Positions 22,611-34,109 of a DNA stretch of 64,000 nucleotides are shown here, piece after piece. Every line of letters begins with the position of its first letter. The stretch's first letter is position 1. The notes under the pieces were generated by a model that worked only from the letters and a program-made list of their open reading frames with translations, was not told the DNA's origin and made no database searches. A program made the position numbers and the translations under genes. Source of the stretch: Polytrichum commune (taxonomy: Eukaryota; Streptophyta; Polytrichopsida; Polytrichales; Polytrichaceae); NCBI GenBank assembly GCA_950295325.1, contig OX485805.1:7254501-7318500 (forward strand). The letters run 5' to 3'.

Positions 22611-23491
22611 CAGGTGAACAAGGGGAATCTGGAACATCGTCATCCACTCTGCTGCCTTCCATAAAATCAACGCCATTTATATGAAAATCACTGCTTGATG
22701 TCCTCTTTGGACCTAAGTCAGAATCAAAGGAAGCACCAAATTGCTTTACACCTGGAACACAAAGAAAAATGTCCTCTTAAGAAATTCCCACAAGTAAAAA
22801 CAGAAGGTAAAAAAAAGGTACATTAGATCTGGTGGAACTCTTCCAATAGCACCTAACAGAGAGCAGATGACCAGATTTGTACAAATACTCTCTTGCAGCA
22901 GTTACAGTCAATTCAGCTGTAGAGATACCAAGCGAGTCCCTTCGTGGTGTAATAAATGAATCAATATTAGGTGTATTGATGTGGGAAGATGCCGATGAAA
23001 AAGAACGGTCGAAGGAGGGTTCAGACACAACGGATTATACATGACATCAACTTTTGACCATACTTACCCCAATGTCAGAAGATGTAAAACACAACACTTA
23101 CTGAATTCCTCTCATACACACTCTGGAAGACAAATAAGTAAAAATTATCCATATTGCAGCAGAATATAAAATGAAAAGAAAGGTGAAGCACAAAACTCAC
23201 CAGATGAACCAAAATGAGAATTATCAGGAGTAAGGCCATTGGTATTTGGAAGTGTCCAGATGGGTATTGCAGTTCGCACTTCCTGAGAATTTTTTGATTC
23301 AATGTTATACTCGACCATTCTGCTCAAATTAAGATATTCAATCCCAGTCAAGTCAACAGAACGAAGATTCGAATTTTCTGACCAACAGTTGAGCTGTACA
23401 TAGTTCAAATCAACAAGGGCTTTGGTTACTGCCTTGCGCACCTGTAGAGGATCCTTTCTAACCCCTCGTGCATCAAGGTCTGATGATATTT
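22611..23491 (-). pseudogene. Unidentified multi-exon gene fragment
   Basis: At least two exons have proper edges. Block 23491-23201 follows CTGCAG, carries DLDARGVRKDPLQVRKAV and SVDLTGIEYLNLSRMVEYNI, and ends TCTG|GTGAGT. Block 22751-22611 follows TTCCAG, carries VKQFGASFDSDLGPKRTSSS and DDDVPDSPCSPG, and ends CCTG|GTATGT. Between them, 23028-22830 translates to SFDRSFSSASSHINTPNIDS and ITPRRDSLGISTAELT, probably a third exon. The composition is that of real protein, Ser-rich in the later part. I do not recognise the family. Whether it belongs with the polymerase-like exon upstream is unclear; no shared family is apparent. It may be part of an intact gene elsewhere. Confidence 0.45.
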
Positions 23492-23650
23492 CTGCAGACA
23501 TATGTACACAGCTCATTTTGGTGCATATATTTTAGCAGTCCTCAAGTAGACTTCACCTTTGCAATAATTTCAACCAAGTCCCCAACTACACTTCAATTTT
23601 GCAACACCATCAACTAAATAAACAATGGTGACTGGACAAGGAATGCTTAC

Positions 23651-23730
23651 GACAAGCTGCAGTAAGATGGTTGAGTAGACCACAAGGAGACCCATCAGGA
23701 GTATGAACCGGACACATGAATCCCCATGAC
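23651..23730 (-). pseudogene. Single exon of RNA polymerase I second-largest subunit
   Basis: The 80-bp block 23730-23651 translates to [20 protein letters not shown] followed by HLTAAC. The [18 protein letters not shown] signature is specific to the Pol I second-largest subunit (RPA2/NRPA2); Pol II and III have WGM-CP-ETPEG variants. It is bounded by GTGCAG before and GTAAGC after, so it is a genomic exon copy, not a retrocopy. The neighbouring exons of the gene, which should encode the flanking hybrid-binding and wall regions, are not seen nearby. It is an isolated captured or deleted exon. Confidence 0.7.
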
Positions 23731-24236
23731 CTGCACCAAGAGATAAACTGCCTTTCAGAATCTTATACAAATTGAGAAAATTTTGTTAAAATTGGGGAAA
23801 AGGCATTATCACATTCTAATCTACATTCTTATGACTACCAAAATTTGTTGAACTCTGCTGGATCCTTTGTGCCACATCCTTGGAAAAATAAATCCCGAGT
23901 ACTGTATTTACTCTGTAAACTGGAGGAGCACTAAGGTTTATCAAATACATCATTGCAGTATCGGAATGCTATAGCAAAGATTCAACTCACAACTCAACTT
24001 TTAGGTCTTGCAACTATCAAAGTGTAGAAACAACAGAATGAAATTGCAACCCTATGTTGGGTAGGTATTGTACAATGTTGATGTTGTTTGATGTGATTGG
24101 AATTGATCCTGTTCATGATGAAATCATTAGGTAACTCATTGTCACATTCTACTTCACATTCTTCTGATAATCAAACTATGTTAAACTCTGATTTGGAAGG
24201 AAAAAACCCAACCCAAGGACTCATGAATAAAAATAC
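23731..24236. other. Spacer within the gene-fragment cluster
   Basis: About 500 bases between the Pol I exon and the lipocalin-like fragment. It holds intron-like AT-rich sequence and no recognisable exon. A TTCTTATGACTACCAAA-like block near 23827 recurs in altered form near 24160, a possible short local duplication. Confidence 0.35.
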
Positions 24237-24758
24237 CTTGGATTTGACGGCCACCGCATAAGTAAACCCAAATCTGACACTGTCTCTGTCTCCTTCGGGT
24301 TTAATCTCACCGTTCTTCCCTTTGTCGGAGTCCTTTCCAGGAGCAAAGAGTAGAGTCACCTGGCTCTCATCAGTGGCATAATTCGTAGCCAGGATCACAG
24401 CAGCACTAAATTCCATTTCGGGATCCCACAATCTAATAAACCAACCCTCAAAGGATGGATATGGTCGAAGAGCCTCAGGCAGAAGCTCACTGAAATTAGG
24501 TTTGTGGGGGTCCAATGGATGTCTTTGAGCAATCTCAGGTTCGTCAGGCAATGTAGGCACATTCTCCCAATCAATCTTCTGCTACTTTGATTTCGTGCTT
24601 TTCCCATCCGTGGAGCTTTTTCCGTTGGTGGATATTTTCTCCTTTGAATCACTTGAGATTTCTTCCTCCTACTGCTTCGACTCATAGTCTTCTAATATGT
24701 TGTTGGCCGCAGCTTCGAAAACCTCTTTCCTCGAGTTGTCTGGGTCTAATTTCTCCAT
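24237..24758 (-). pseudogene. First exon of a tocopherol-cyclase-like protein, two nonsense codons
   Basis: From an ATG at 24758 the frame reads MEKLDPDNSRKEVFEAAANN and runs to a donor at 24237 (AAATCCAAG|GTATTT). It is interrupted in frame by TAG at 24671-24669 and TAG at 24584-24582. Both stops follow the pattern of a Gln CAG changed by one C-to-T. The part after the second stop has HPLDPHKPNFSELLPEALRP and FEGWFIRLWDPEMEFSAAVI. The FEGWF/Y block and the following strands resemble the tocopherol cyclase / AttH lipocalin-like family, in which this block opens the beta-barrel. The rest of the gene is missing. Family assignment is tentative; the pseudogene status is clearer. Confidence 0.45.
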
Positions 24759-26859
24759 GATGCCTGTGGTAGTGGAGGTAGAGTCTTGGGATTGAGCTCG
24801 AGGCACGATCTACATAACGACAGTGCTGGCATGAATACATTATTTGAGGGCAGAAATTTCTTAATCCTGAATTCTGAGCCTTTAAATGCATTGGCAAAAA
24901 ATTGTCGAGCGAGTGGAAAGACTTCCCTTAAAATTCTGCGTGATTGGAGATGGAATAGATGAATGTGAAGCTGCTCGTGTGTTAACCTGGCCCTTTGTGA
25001 AGATAAATATTGGACCTCATGCCGTCCATCGCTTGCCAACTATGTCAATGTATATATTGGATCACTACATTAAAGTTATCTATGATCCTGTAGATAAATC
25101 TCATGCAAGTACTTACAGATTGGGGATTTAAGTTGTACAGGTGTAACTATAGATACTGTACAGCTGTAGTAATATGCATATATATGCGCACGCGCGCGCA
25201 CACACACGCGCACACATATATACTTTGCACACATATATACTTTGTCAAAAGTGGTGCATAGACCTTTCTCAAAACATTGGATAATCTTCATACAACTCCA
25301 TCACACCATATACTTCTATGGAACAGTCTTTCATGGCTTCGTGTCAGATTTTTATGTGGTTAATCTTAATTTTGTGTGAAGCATGTCTTTGATTTCCTAC
25401 ATATGTTCTGGGTGGAGTTGGGAGGAATCATGGCAGGAAAGTGGTTTACTGGCATTTGCTTTTGAGATACAAGTCTGAAGACTAGAAACCATAGTGCAGC
25501 TATGAATTTTTTAGCTTGCTGGGACCAATTGTTTTGTTGAAGCTGATGTGTACTCTGCTTCTGCTACTCGGTTGCTCTAATTAGGTGTATTTGGGTTGAT
25601 TTGGAGGTCTTGTATCCTATCTTTATTTTGCAATTGGCAACCTATGTACACAAAGATAAGATGCCTCGTGTACATTCTCATTGTATCTGAAATTCAGAAG
25701 GCTAGTGAAAGATTATTGCAATAACATGGTTTGTCAGATACCATTGTGTGGGCCAAATTTCAATACCAAGAACAAAGGTGAAACAGTTTCATATTGTTTT
25801 GTAGTTGTTTTGATGATTCTTTTGGTGTAAGCATCAATACCTATTACCCAAACAAACTCTCTGCTTTGCCAACTTCCTTGCGGACTTCTTCTCCCACCAG
25901 CGGTGGGCCTTTGGCCCTAGCGGCTCGTTTTCCGCAATTAACATTTTGGTATCCTCTTAAAGACTTATAAACATCTACAAATTTGCAGAAAGAATGTGCA
26001 ATAGGTTTGCTAAAAGTGTTGTAACAATTGAAATTCAATTTGCCCTCCACCTTGGGTAATTTGCAAGTTGTCTTCTGTGGAGATTTTGTAGTTACCACAA
26101 AAGGTGTGGTATCAATAACCTTTAATTCGGAATTTGTTGGCGTTATGTGCATTGGACTTGTAAGAATCTCTAGGTTCAAATATAATGTTTGATTTTGATC
26201 CAAATGTATATTTGTGCTTGTGTAAGGCACTTCACCTCGATCTTGTGTTCACGGTAGATTGGAGGATTTTGGTGTAGTTGCCTATAGTTGATCACATTCC
26301 TCACACCAAACCCAAGTTAAAGGTGTTCCGCCTGAAGTTTTGAGAACATATGCACATTTTATTTTTATTTGTTAAATTATTAGTCTTATTTTTAACCATT
26401 TTTTTAGTCAATTGAGTCACTGCTTCTTCATTACATGAAGCGGTTAGTTTATTCCAATGATGATCTTTTGCATTGTTTTGTTTTATATAAAAATATTGAT
26501 CCTGGAAAATAGTCAATAGAATCATAATTCACACATTAAGTAATGGGTTGCAAGTCCCTCATAAATTGACTTGGTTGCATCTAAATTTGGTAGCACCATC
26601 CTACAAAACACATTTACAATAAGACATAAGGTTTTTCTGTGCATGATATGATACATTGCTTTGTAACCACTAAGTTAGATGGATCTTAATTGGAATTTCT
26701 TTTTAATTGGACGCCCCGATTTTATTGGTGTGGGGTTCAATGAGGATCACAAAGCAAACATCATAAAGACACATATTCAAAACAAATTGTACTATGCCTT
26801 CAAATATGGACAACTACTCTACAATCAATAATACTTTTAATTGGGAGGACATTTGGGTG
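24759..26859. other. Intergenic region with a Z-DNA-prone tract
   Basis: No gene recognised. An alternating purine-pyrimidine run at about 25172-25225 (TATATATG, then GCGCACGCGCGCGC, then CA/CG repeats) is the main feature. The minus-strand frame 26230-25844 (128 residues) and several shorter ones do not resemble known families. Confidence 0.5.
25172..25225. repeat. Alternating purine-pyrimidine tract (TA, CG and CA dinucleotides)
   Basis: The sequence switches from TA repeats to CG repeats to CA repeats and back to TA in about 55 bases, with almost perfect alternation. Such tracts are prone to left-handed Z-DNA and to length polymorphism. A near-duplicate TATATACTTT block follows. Confidence 0.75.
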
Positions 26860-27500
26860 CAAACATGGTTAAGCGGACAATAAAAATGCTCTAGAATATT
26901 TAAATCATTATGTTTTTGGTCAACAACCTAAAAGTAGTAGCAAATCATTGTTCAAATTTGATTTCTTTTCATGATGACTTTTGTTATTGTGTTGAATATT
27001 CAAATATAGAAAAATCAAGTTGAGATCTTCAATACTTATCATTGAAAACGATGCTCGAAAGCAAATGCTTGAGTATGGTTTTGGATGTAGATTTCATGAC
27101 CTTAACTATTTTGAAGTTGGAATTTTCTTTCATATCCCTTGAATTCCTTATCTCCTTGAGGGGATCATCATAAAACTTTGTGGAAGACCATCAATTTAAT
27201 ATAACACTATCTTACTTTAAACAAATTTAGGACAATCATTTTTTCAATATCACCTACTTGCACACCACTTGCACCATTTTCTAAAATATGTAGACTTTTC
27301 TTGGAGATTTTTTGTCATCACAATTTGCTTGGCTTTGTAGATTAATATGTTTTTAAAATGTTTATGATTTTTTTCTTCACAAAACTCAAAGTTAGTGTAT
27401 AGTTTTGAATCACTTTCGCTGAACACTAAGCATGGATCATGAGTTGTCCACTTTACCGTGCTTGCACTCATATGTATCCAATTAAAAAACCAACAAACAT
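26860..27500. repeat. Dispersed repeat family, copy D (divergent)
   Basis: Related to the second half of copies A, B and C: TGTTTTTGGTCAA near 26910, CACACCACTTGCAC near 27260, GGCTTTGTAGAT near 27330, and CACTTTACCGTG near 27449 occur in the same order as at 11757-12285. It has many more differences and indels than copies A-C, so it is an older copy. Confidence 0.6.
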
Positions 27501-27747
27501 GCACTTCCAATAATTACAACTAAATTAGACGAGGTCTAATTTTCAACCCGATTTTTGCAAACACTTCATCGTAGTTTTGCTAATGCAACACAAGTTTATT
27601 GTGTAAGTGAATTGGTAGAAGTTGAAGAGCATGGAAAACAAACCAAATAACATGCGCACACTTTAACGTCTATAATTTGCAGCGGGAGGAGCCTTCTAGA
27701 TGGTTACAATAAGTCAAACCAAGTTGCAAGTACTAGTAGAAGAGCTG

Positions 27748-28120
27748 CAGCTTAGGCACCACGGGCCTTGGCTTGGTGGTTAGGGCTCATGGCCCCCAAT
27801 GAGGAGGTTGTGGGTTCTATTCCCCATGCCGGCGTGGTGCTCACCACCTTAGTCCACCCAACTATGGTGGGGAGTCCTTGGACCTTGTTGTATGGGTACC
27901 TCAAAGCCCTTTGGGGGGATACCATGTCCGGTATCTTCAAGGCACTAGTGGCTAGCTAGGAACTAGTATAGTGTGTCACTATAGTGCCCATCCTCGAAAG
28001 GGGAGAGTAGTATTGTCTCAATGTCCCCTTGTCCAGTGGGCATCGGTTCATTGACATTACGAACGGACACTTTATTCACGCCGGCCCCTTGCTAAAAAGG
28101 GACCGGAGTTTCTCTCTATC
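27748..28120 (+). mobile_element. tRNA-derived SINE with 11-bp target-site duplication
   Basis: The element is bounded by a perfect direct repeat TAGAAGAGCTG at 27737-27747 and 28121-28131. Near its 5' end is a tRNA-like RNA polymerase III promoter: an A-box-like GGCTTGGTGGTTAGG near 27770 and a B-box-like GGTTCTATTCC at 27813-27823 (consensus GGTTCGANNCC), about 33 bases apart as in tRNAs. The 3' end is pyrimidine-rich (TTTCTCTCTATC) rather than poly(A). At 373 bp it fits plant SINEs with a tRNA-related head and an unrelated body. Transposition would depend on a partner LINE, which is not seen here. The 63-residue frame inside is a shadow. Confidence 0.8.
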
Positions 28121-28313
28121 TAGAAGAGCTGACTGAACCATTTAACCTAGACTTGACATGCTCGTTGCTGTAAATATGCATGACATGCAGCCTGTTGAAA
28201 GTATTTTACTCTCAGAAAAAACATGGATTTACACGTCTTAGAAAGCTATCTCACCAAAGCATTTCCAACGACTTCTTCATGATCTGTTCTAAACATGTGG
28301 TTGATCTCTCTAA

Positions 28314-28758
28314 GTGCCGCTTCACACTATGGCGAGGCCATCGATTTTCACCAATTAGATTGCAATAAACCAAGAATTCGACCTCTCAACCCTTCACACT
28401 AAAGGCCAAAGTTCAAAGGCCATGGCAATTTAAAATGCCTACTTTTCTACCAAGGCGACAGACTCTAGAAGGAAAATCTGGTCGGACGGGAATGAAAACC
28501 TATGGTCGAAAAACCGTCGATTTTTTTCATTAAAAATCAAACTTTGACAAGATCTTGGCCGTTAGATTGGAGGGGTTGTTTTGGACAAGGCATCAAGTGG
28601 GATGCTCCTTCTTCCTTTGGGCTTTTGGACTTCGCCTTTGGCTCCAATTTCTATATTGTATTGGTTATTTTCAGCCCATTTCCTTGGATTCTCAACAAAA
28701 GTTTGGCCATTCAATCCCATAACCTCTCGACTTAGACGGCCATAGTGTGAAGCGGCCC
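28314..28758. mobile_element. Tourist-like MITE, copy 3
   Basis: The terminal inverted repeats share CCGCTTCACACTATGGC (left end from 28317; right end from 28755 reading leftwards). The left flank is TAA (28311-28313) and the right CAA (28759-28761), a decayed 3-bp duplication. The TIR is a variant of the GGGCCACTTCACAC ends of copies 1 and 2, so this is a related subfamily. Internal frames are not conserved coding sequence. Confidence 0.75.
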
Positions 28759-28761
28759 CAA

Positions 28762-30424
28762 AACTATGTATGGTGATATGTTCTAGAAATTGAAATGATA
28801 TGATCTGGGTCAATGATGATCTGGAGAGGTAACTCATACCTTTTCTAGCCTCCACTTTATGGACGGCGAATTTGGCTCACTTATATTTTAGAACTATCTA
28901 AAATATATCCCAACCAACAACTAAGTTGCAAGAATGATCTTGTAGATACTCTTGTAAATACATGAATTATGAACTTGAAGAGCCGAATGCTAGTTTCAAA
29001 TGAACTAGTAGAGTTTAAGAGATAACCGCTTGAAGATGAAGAGTTCATGAAATTAACTTGAAGTTGTGTTGATTCTAGGGATGCACAACACAATGAGGAA
29101 GGCGTTTTACAAGCAAAATCTTAATGTGTAGGAATTGGAAGAGAGTGACCAGTAGAGGCTAATCTTGGAGAGACCGGAATTTTTGGGTGGTGGGCCCCAT
29201 GCATCCGATGCGCATCCAAACATGGACATTAGAGTGTAGGTTGTGGCCATCTCCGGCAACATTGTACAGGTTGGATGGTGTTGATGGGGGACTTATTCAC
29301 GTATAAAATATGCATTTCCCGTTTGGTGTGAACATGCCTTCAGGCCCCAATCACACCAAACTTTTCCTCCGGTTCTAGTCGTGAAATTGATGGGGATTGT
29401 GTTGAGAAATAGGTGTTGGCCCACCACTTTGCACATTATTACAGTCATAGATGCCTACGGATGGTGCCAGAAGTGGCAAGTGTGATGAGGGGCGAAGCCA
29501 AGATTTTGACCTTAGAATATGGAAATATCCAATGTACATTTTATTCTCAAATTTCAATAGGTTGTCAATTTGGATTATTTATTGAGAGTTTTGGACTCAT
29601 TGAGCTAATATCCCCATAAATGTTTTGTAATGTCGTAAACATCCAAAGCTTTGGTTATGTTTTGTTCGATATAGATGATCATCATGTCTACCATCCAATC
29701 ATCACCAACAAACATCGCCAATAGTAAGCAGATGCCCGACTTTCTTTCAATGCGCTAGTTAAAAACATTGTGAAAAAAAAACCACAGTCGTTTTCCCATT
29801 GCGGTTCGTTTGACCAACCTGCTTTACAGTCGCTAAACGACTACAAATTTATTTGTTGGTTTTACCAACTAAACTTTAAGGAATTTAGGGGCTTGTAATA
29901 TACCATTGGAAAAGATCTTGAAAATACCTTCCAAACAATGTATTGCATGCCGCAAATTTTCTAAAATTACAATCATTACACAAAAAAAAAGTTATTTATG
30001 TAGTCGTTGTGGCATAGTTTTCTACTAGTGATGTCGGGGGGGGGGGGGGGGGCTGAGCCCCGCATTAGTGAGGCGCTATGAACGCCTCCCGTGTGGTTGT
30101 GGGCTAGGAAGATCTCGGGCGCCAATTGCGATTTGATAGATCTAAAGGCTCTTATGTTGCCTCAAATTTTGGTTTGTCTTCCCCTTGGGTGGAGCTTGAA
30201 AAACTTCATGTTGGATGAAATCTTAGCCTCCATCCACTCACAATCTTGAATGAAAAATTTTCAAACTAAGTCCTTTATTAAAAGGACTTGCAGAGGAGAT
30301 GATGCCCACTTGGGAAATCGAACTCCTATCTCTTCCTTCCAAAAGGTACAATCAAAGGCAATAACCAGCATCTCCAAGCCCCTTTTAATGACCAAACTTG
30401 AACTAAAATAAAATTTAACCGGTT
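28762..30424. other. Intergenic region, no gene recognised
   Basis: About 1.7 kb with no exon or terminal-repeat structure that I can support. It contains a run of 17 G at 30036-30052. Confidence 0.5.
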
Positions 30425-30563
30425 GTATGAGAGCATTTGTGTGGGATTTTGAAGGTTCCTAGAGGGTTCCCTACGTTCCCAATGGAGTTCCGCCGCGGAA
30501 CTCCATTGGGAACGTAGGGAACTCTCTAGGAACCTTCAAAATCCCACACAAATGCTCTCATAC
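30425..30563. repeat. Near-perfect 139-bp palindrome (foldback element)
   Basis: Arms 30425-30493 and 30495-30563 are reverse complements with a single-base centre and, by eye, one mismatch in 69 positions. The outer ends read GTATGAGAGCATTTG and the centre TTCCGC-C-GCGGAA. Such a symmetric structure suggests a recent foldback MITE, or an inverted duplication formed by template switching during replication. No clear target duplication was found. Confidence 0.9.
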
Positions 30564-30899
30564 GATGGGTTGAACAATCAACCCCTTCATATTGCTTGCA
30601 AACATTGATTTCTTATCCATTGAAATTTCATCGGTCCTAAGGTTTTTTCAGGTTGCCCGTGACGTTTCGTAGACCGCATGATCGGAGGGAATCAAATCAA
30701 ATCCAAGGCAATGGTTCCGCAAGGCTCAAAACCTCCATATTTGATGGGAGTTGAAAACATACAAGTTTAATTAATGAACGATGGATAGTCCTCAAAACCC
30801 AACTCCTCAAAGTTAGGCACATGTCAAGGGCAACATTTTTTTACCTGGGCTTACCAAACTTTGCTCCAAAACCGGCATTTTCAAATGTGTGTGGCCTCA
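30564..30899. other. Intergenic spacer
   Basis: About 335 bases between the palindrome and the second LTR-like block. I see nothing notable. Confidence 0.5.
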
Positions 30900-32340
30900 T
30901 GTGAGCCCAAATTCAGGGCCCACATGTGCTTTTAAGCTCTGAATTTATTAAACTATGGATAGGGATTTTCTATTACATATTTAAAACTTAAAAAGAGTGT
31001 TGCATGAGGATTTAATTTAGAAGTAAGCGGTAGGATAGATTTCTAGTAGTTTAGTGTTAAGGCGTGAAGTTAGGATTTCATGAATTAAGTTAGTTGTGTT
31101 AAGAGGATTTAGGCCGCACGGGTTAGGGAGCTGAGTTTATTGAGCAAGAAGGGGTACCGGTGGTGTTCGAATTAGGGGGGGTACACTGTACCCTAACAAA
31201 TTCCGGATCCGGGGACTGTGGGGGCGGTTGAGGCCAGCCTCCTTCCATTCTCTCTCTCTGGTTAGGGGCAGCACGGGGAACAGGGCAGAGGACGGAGGAA
31301 TATGGTCGGGGATTGCAGCTGGAGGGCGAGGGGGCCTCCTTGAATTCGAGGGAGGTTATTGTGCAGCTGTAGGTGGTTGCAGCTCTGGGAATGGAGAGGA
31401 TTGGCCGCTACCGTATGGGCAGGGCAAATGGCGGAAGGAGAAGTGGGAGCATTGACATGGGCAAGAGGATCGAGCCTACAATGCGAATGAGGACAGGAAG
31501 TAGCGGCAAGAGAGGAGTCAAATTTCGGCTGGGAAGAGCATAAGTGTGAATGAATTCCGACCTCAGCCCACAGTAAGAGGATTTGTTGCTCAAATTGTGA
31601 GTGCTGCCCTGGAGTAGGTGAAGGTGTGATGCGGAGTGCGGAAGGAGGGAAGTCAGATCAACAGGGGAGCTGGGTGAATGTGCGTTGGTTGAATGTGTGC
31701 TGGTTGAATGTGCCGAGGAGCTGGTTGAATGTGCGCTGGTTGAAGGTGCTGCAAAGGGCCGAGGAGCTGGGTGAATGTGCGCTGGTTGAAGATGCTGCAG
31801 AGGACTGAGGCAGCAGGTGAAGCACGGAGGGTGACCGGGGATAGGAGGTCAGGCCAGGGCCTTGGAACATGGCCTTCCGAGGGGGGATTTTAGCTGGGAA
31901 TAGACTTATTATTTCACTTAGGGGCAACACTGATATTAATAAGGGGTTGGGGTTGAGGCCAACCAAGGGTTGTAGGGGTATGGGAAGATAGGTGAGTGGG
32001 AAGGTTAATTGGGAGCCTCCCAAGGGAGAACCGATTAGTGCTTAAGCATTCTCATTAGGGAGGGGGTTAGATAGAACAAGGGGCCACTTAGGCAAGGGAG
32101 AACACTTAGTAGAAGGCATTACTAGGTGTCACCAAAACCCATAAGGCGGGGGAGTATTCATGAGTACTCCGGGCCTTGTGTTATTGCAATAAAAAAGATT
32201 GGATTGAGGTTTACATCATAGTTGTATTGGGCTAAGCGGAGTTGACAAATTGTGTGTTGGCCCTGAACTCTTACCCGGACTATGACGCTAAGGGGTGGGG
32301 GTTTAGGGTTGCCACCTCCCCTTCATTCATTGAATCTTTG
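30900..32340 (+). repeat. Solo-LTR-like block, copy 2, with internal minisatellite
   Basis: It begins TGTGAGCCC, has AAAAAGAGTG about 95 bp in and an AATAAAA near 32188, and ends near GACTATGACGCTAAGGGG. The order of landmarks matches 17197-18935. The GC-rich body at about 31668-31812 consists of short imperfect repeats built on GTGAATGTGCG(C/T)TGGTTGAA. Reading frames through it are repeat artefacts. Interpreted as a solo LTR of an uncharacterised family; class not proven. Confidence 0.4.
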
Positions 32341-34109
32341 TTGTTGGCCGATACACCTTGACATGGAGGTTCATCCTTAAAGGATGTAGCAATGTATTGG
32401 GAATATTGAGGTTTAGTTATGAGCTAGCCGATTTTTTTGCAGATTACCCAATGAGTTCGCAATTATTCATATGAGGTTCCAATATAAAATAACAAAGGTC
32501 ATAAATTGACTGGTACAAGGGAGAATAGACCGGTAATATGGCCGGTTGAGGCATCATAGTATGGGATATTTACCAACCCATTTTAATTTTTTTAGGCAAG
32601 TAGCCGGAGGGACTAGGGATAGGGCGGAAATTTTTACTAGGATAATACTATAGACATAAGGTCAAAAACCATGAAGGCTACCTTATGGTTGGTGCCGTTG
32701 TCACTGAGCCGATTAGGGTCTTGAGGCTCTAAGAAGCCAAGGACCCTCACTCACGAGTAAAAGAGTTTGAGTCCATTGGGCAAAGTACCTCACTCCTCCA
32801 TCGGGGTTTTTCTCTCTACCCCATTCTTGCCCCAAGTTTTTGTTTCTACTCTTGTGTTTGGTTTTGAGGCTTCGAGCTCTGTGGGTGGCTTTTGATCTTG
32901 CATCACTTGTCAATCTCGTTCAAAAGTACATTGAAGTGATAATTTTTGAGGGTTTAGTCTTGTTTCGATGCTCGCAATGTGCGCTCTCTTTGAGCTTCGC
33001 AAAGGATTTCAAGGAGTGGATTGTGGAAACAAATTTCTCACTATCATTACCGATTGTGGTTGTGGCTGACATTTATTGTTATTACATTTGTTGTTTTTCT
33101 ATGCCTCTGATCTTGCGACCAATGTAGTGAAGCATTAGGGTTGTCTCCACAGTACCAAAAATTTCGTCTTTAATCTTGGTTGCAACTTTTTTTCGTGGCA
33201 GCCTGATTCTTTGGTAAGAGGATGAGGGGAAGGGTGAGGATGAGAGTGAGGGCAAGGGTTTGTGTTGGCAATGAGGAAGGTTCTTATGAGGTCGTTTGAA
33301 GGAAGTGAAGTGTTGATTTTGTGTTGACACTTCTTGTTCAATAACTTCAGTTATGTTTCCCAATATTGAGGATGTCGATTACTTTAAAGGTTGCATGTAC
33401 TGTTGTACTAACCATCCTCAAAATAATGTATGCATCCTCTTTGGATTCATACTTTTTTCAAAGGCTACATCCTTGGCCCCAAGATGGTGGGCGCTTGGCA
33501 AGGTTCAACTCCTTTCAAGGATACTTGGGATTTCTTTCAACACAAACTTGCCCCCTCAAAAACATAACACCGATTTTCTTTTATAAAATAAAACAAAAAC
33601 AAAATATCCGACTTACTATACATAACTTCGAAAACATCCTGAAGTAAAATTTGGAAACTACGATAATTACCAAATAGAAAATGTAAGTCTCGGAAATGTA
33701 ACCTAGAAAAAAACTGGCTTTCGGTAGCTTCCGAGAAAAAGAATAAAATCCGAACCTCTTTTTAAAAGCTCGGAAATGTGATGATGTTTGTATAGAACTC
33801 GCATGACTATGGGATGTAGAGGTCCAATGTATGACCTAATTTCAACATTAAAAATAACATGGACACATATATTTGAGTGGTATGTGGTTATGTGTGTATT
33901 TAAGAAATTGGCATCTTTTGGGCATGATGTGGTCAACAGAGATTAGACTATGTGTTTAGAATATGTTGAACATTCTAAGCTCAATAATCAACATGCCTAG
34001 GGGAATCTATATGGTCACTTGATCAACATGGGATTCTTCACTTTGATAATGAATAAATTATAATATATTTCCTATAAACTCTACATATTATGAGGCAAAT
34101 GGCTACAAC
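32341..34109. other. Intergenic region, no gene recognised
   Basis: Frames such as 32840-33127 and 33366-33647 have no recognisable domain and overlap others. AT-rich overall after 33550. Nothing supported. Confidence 0.5.

Noticed and set aside
27748-28120. A genuine tRNA gene at the A/B-box region
   Set aside because: The sequence around the boxes does not fold as a full cloverleaf in my reading, and the 11-bp duplication around 373 bp shows a SINE.
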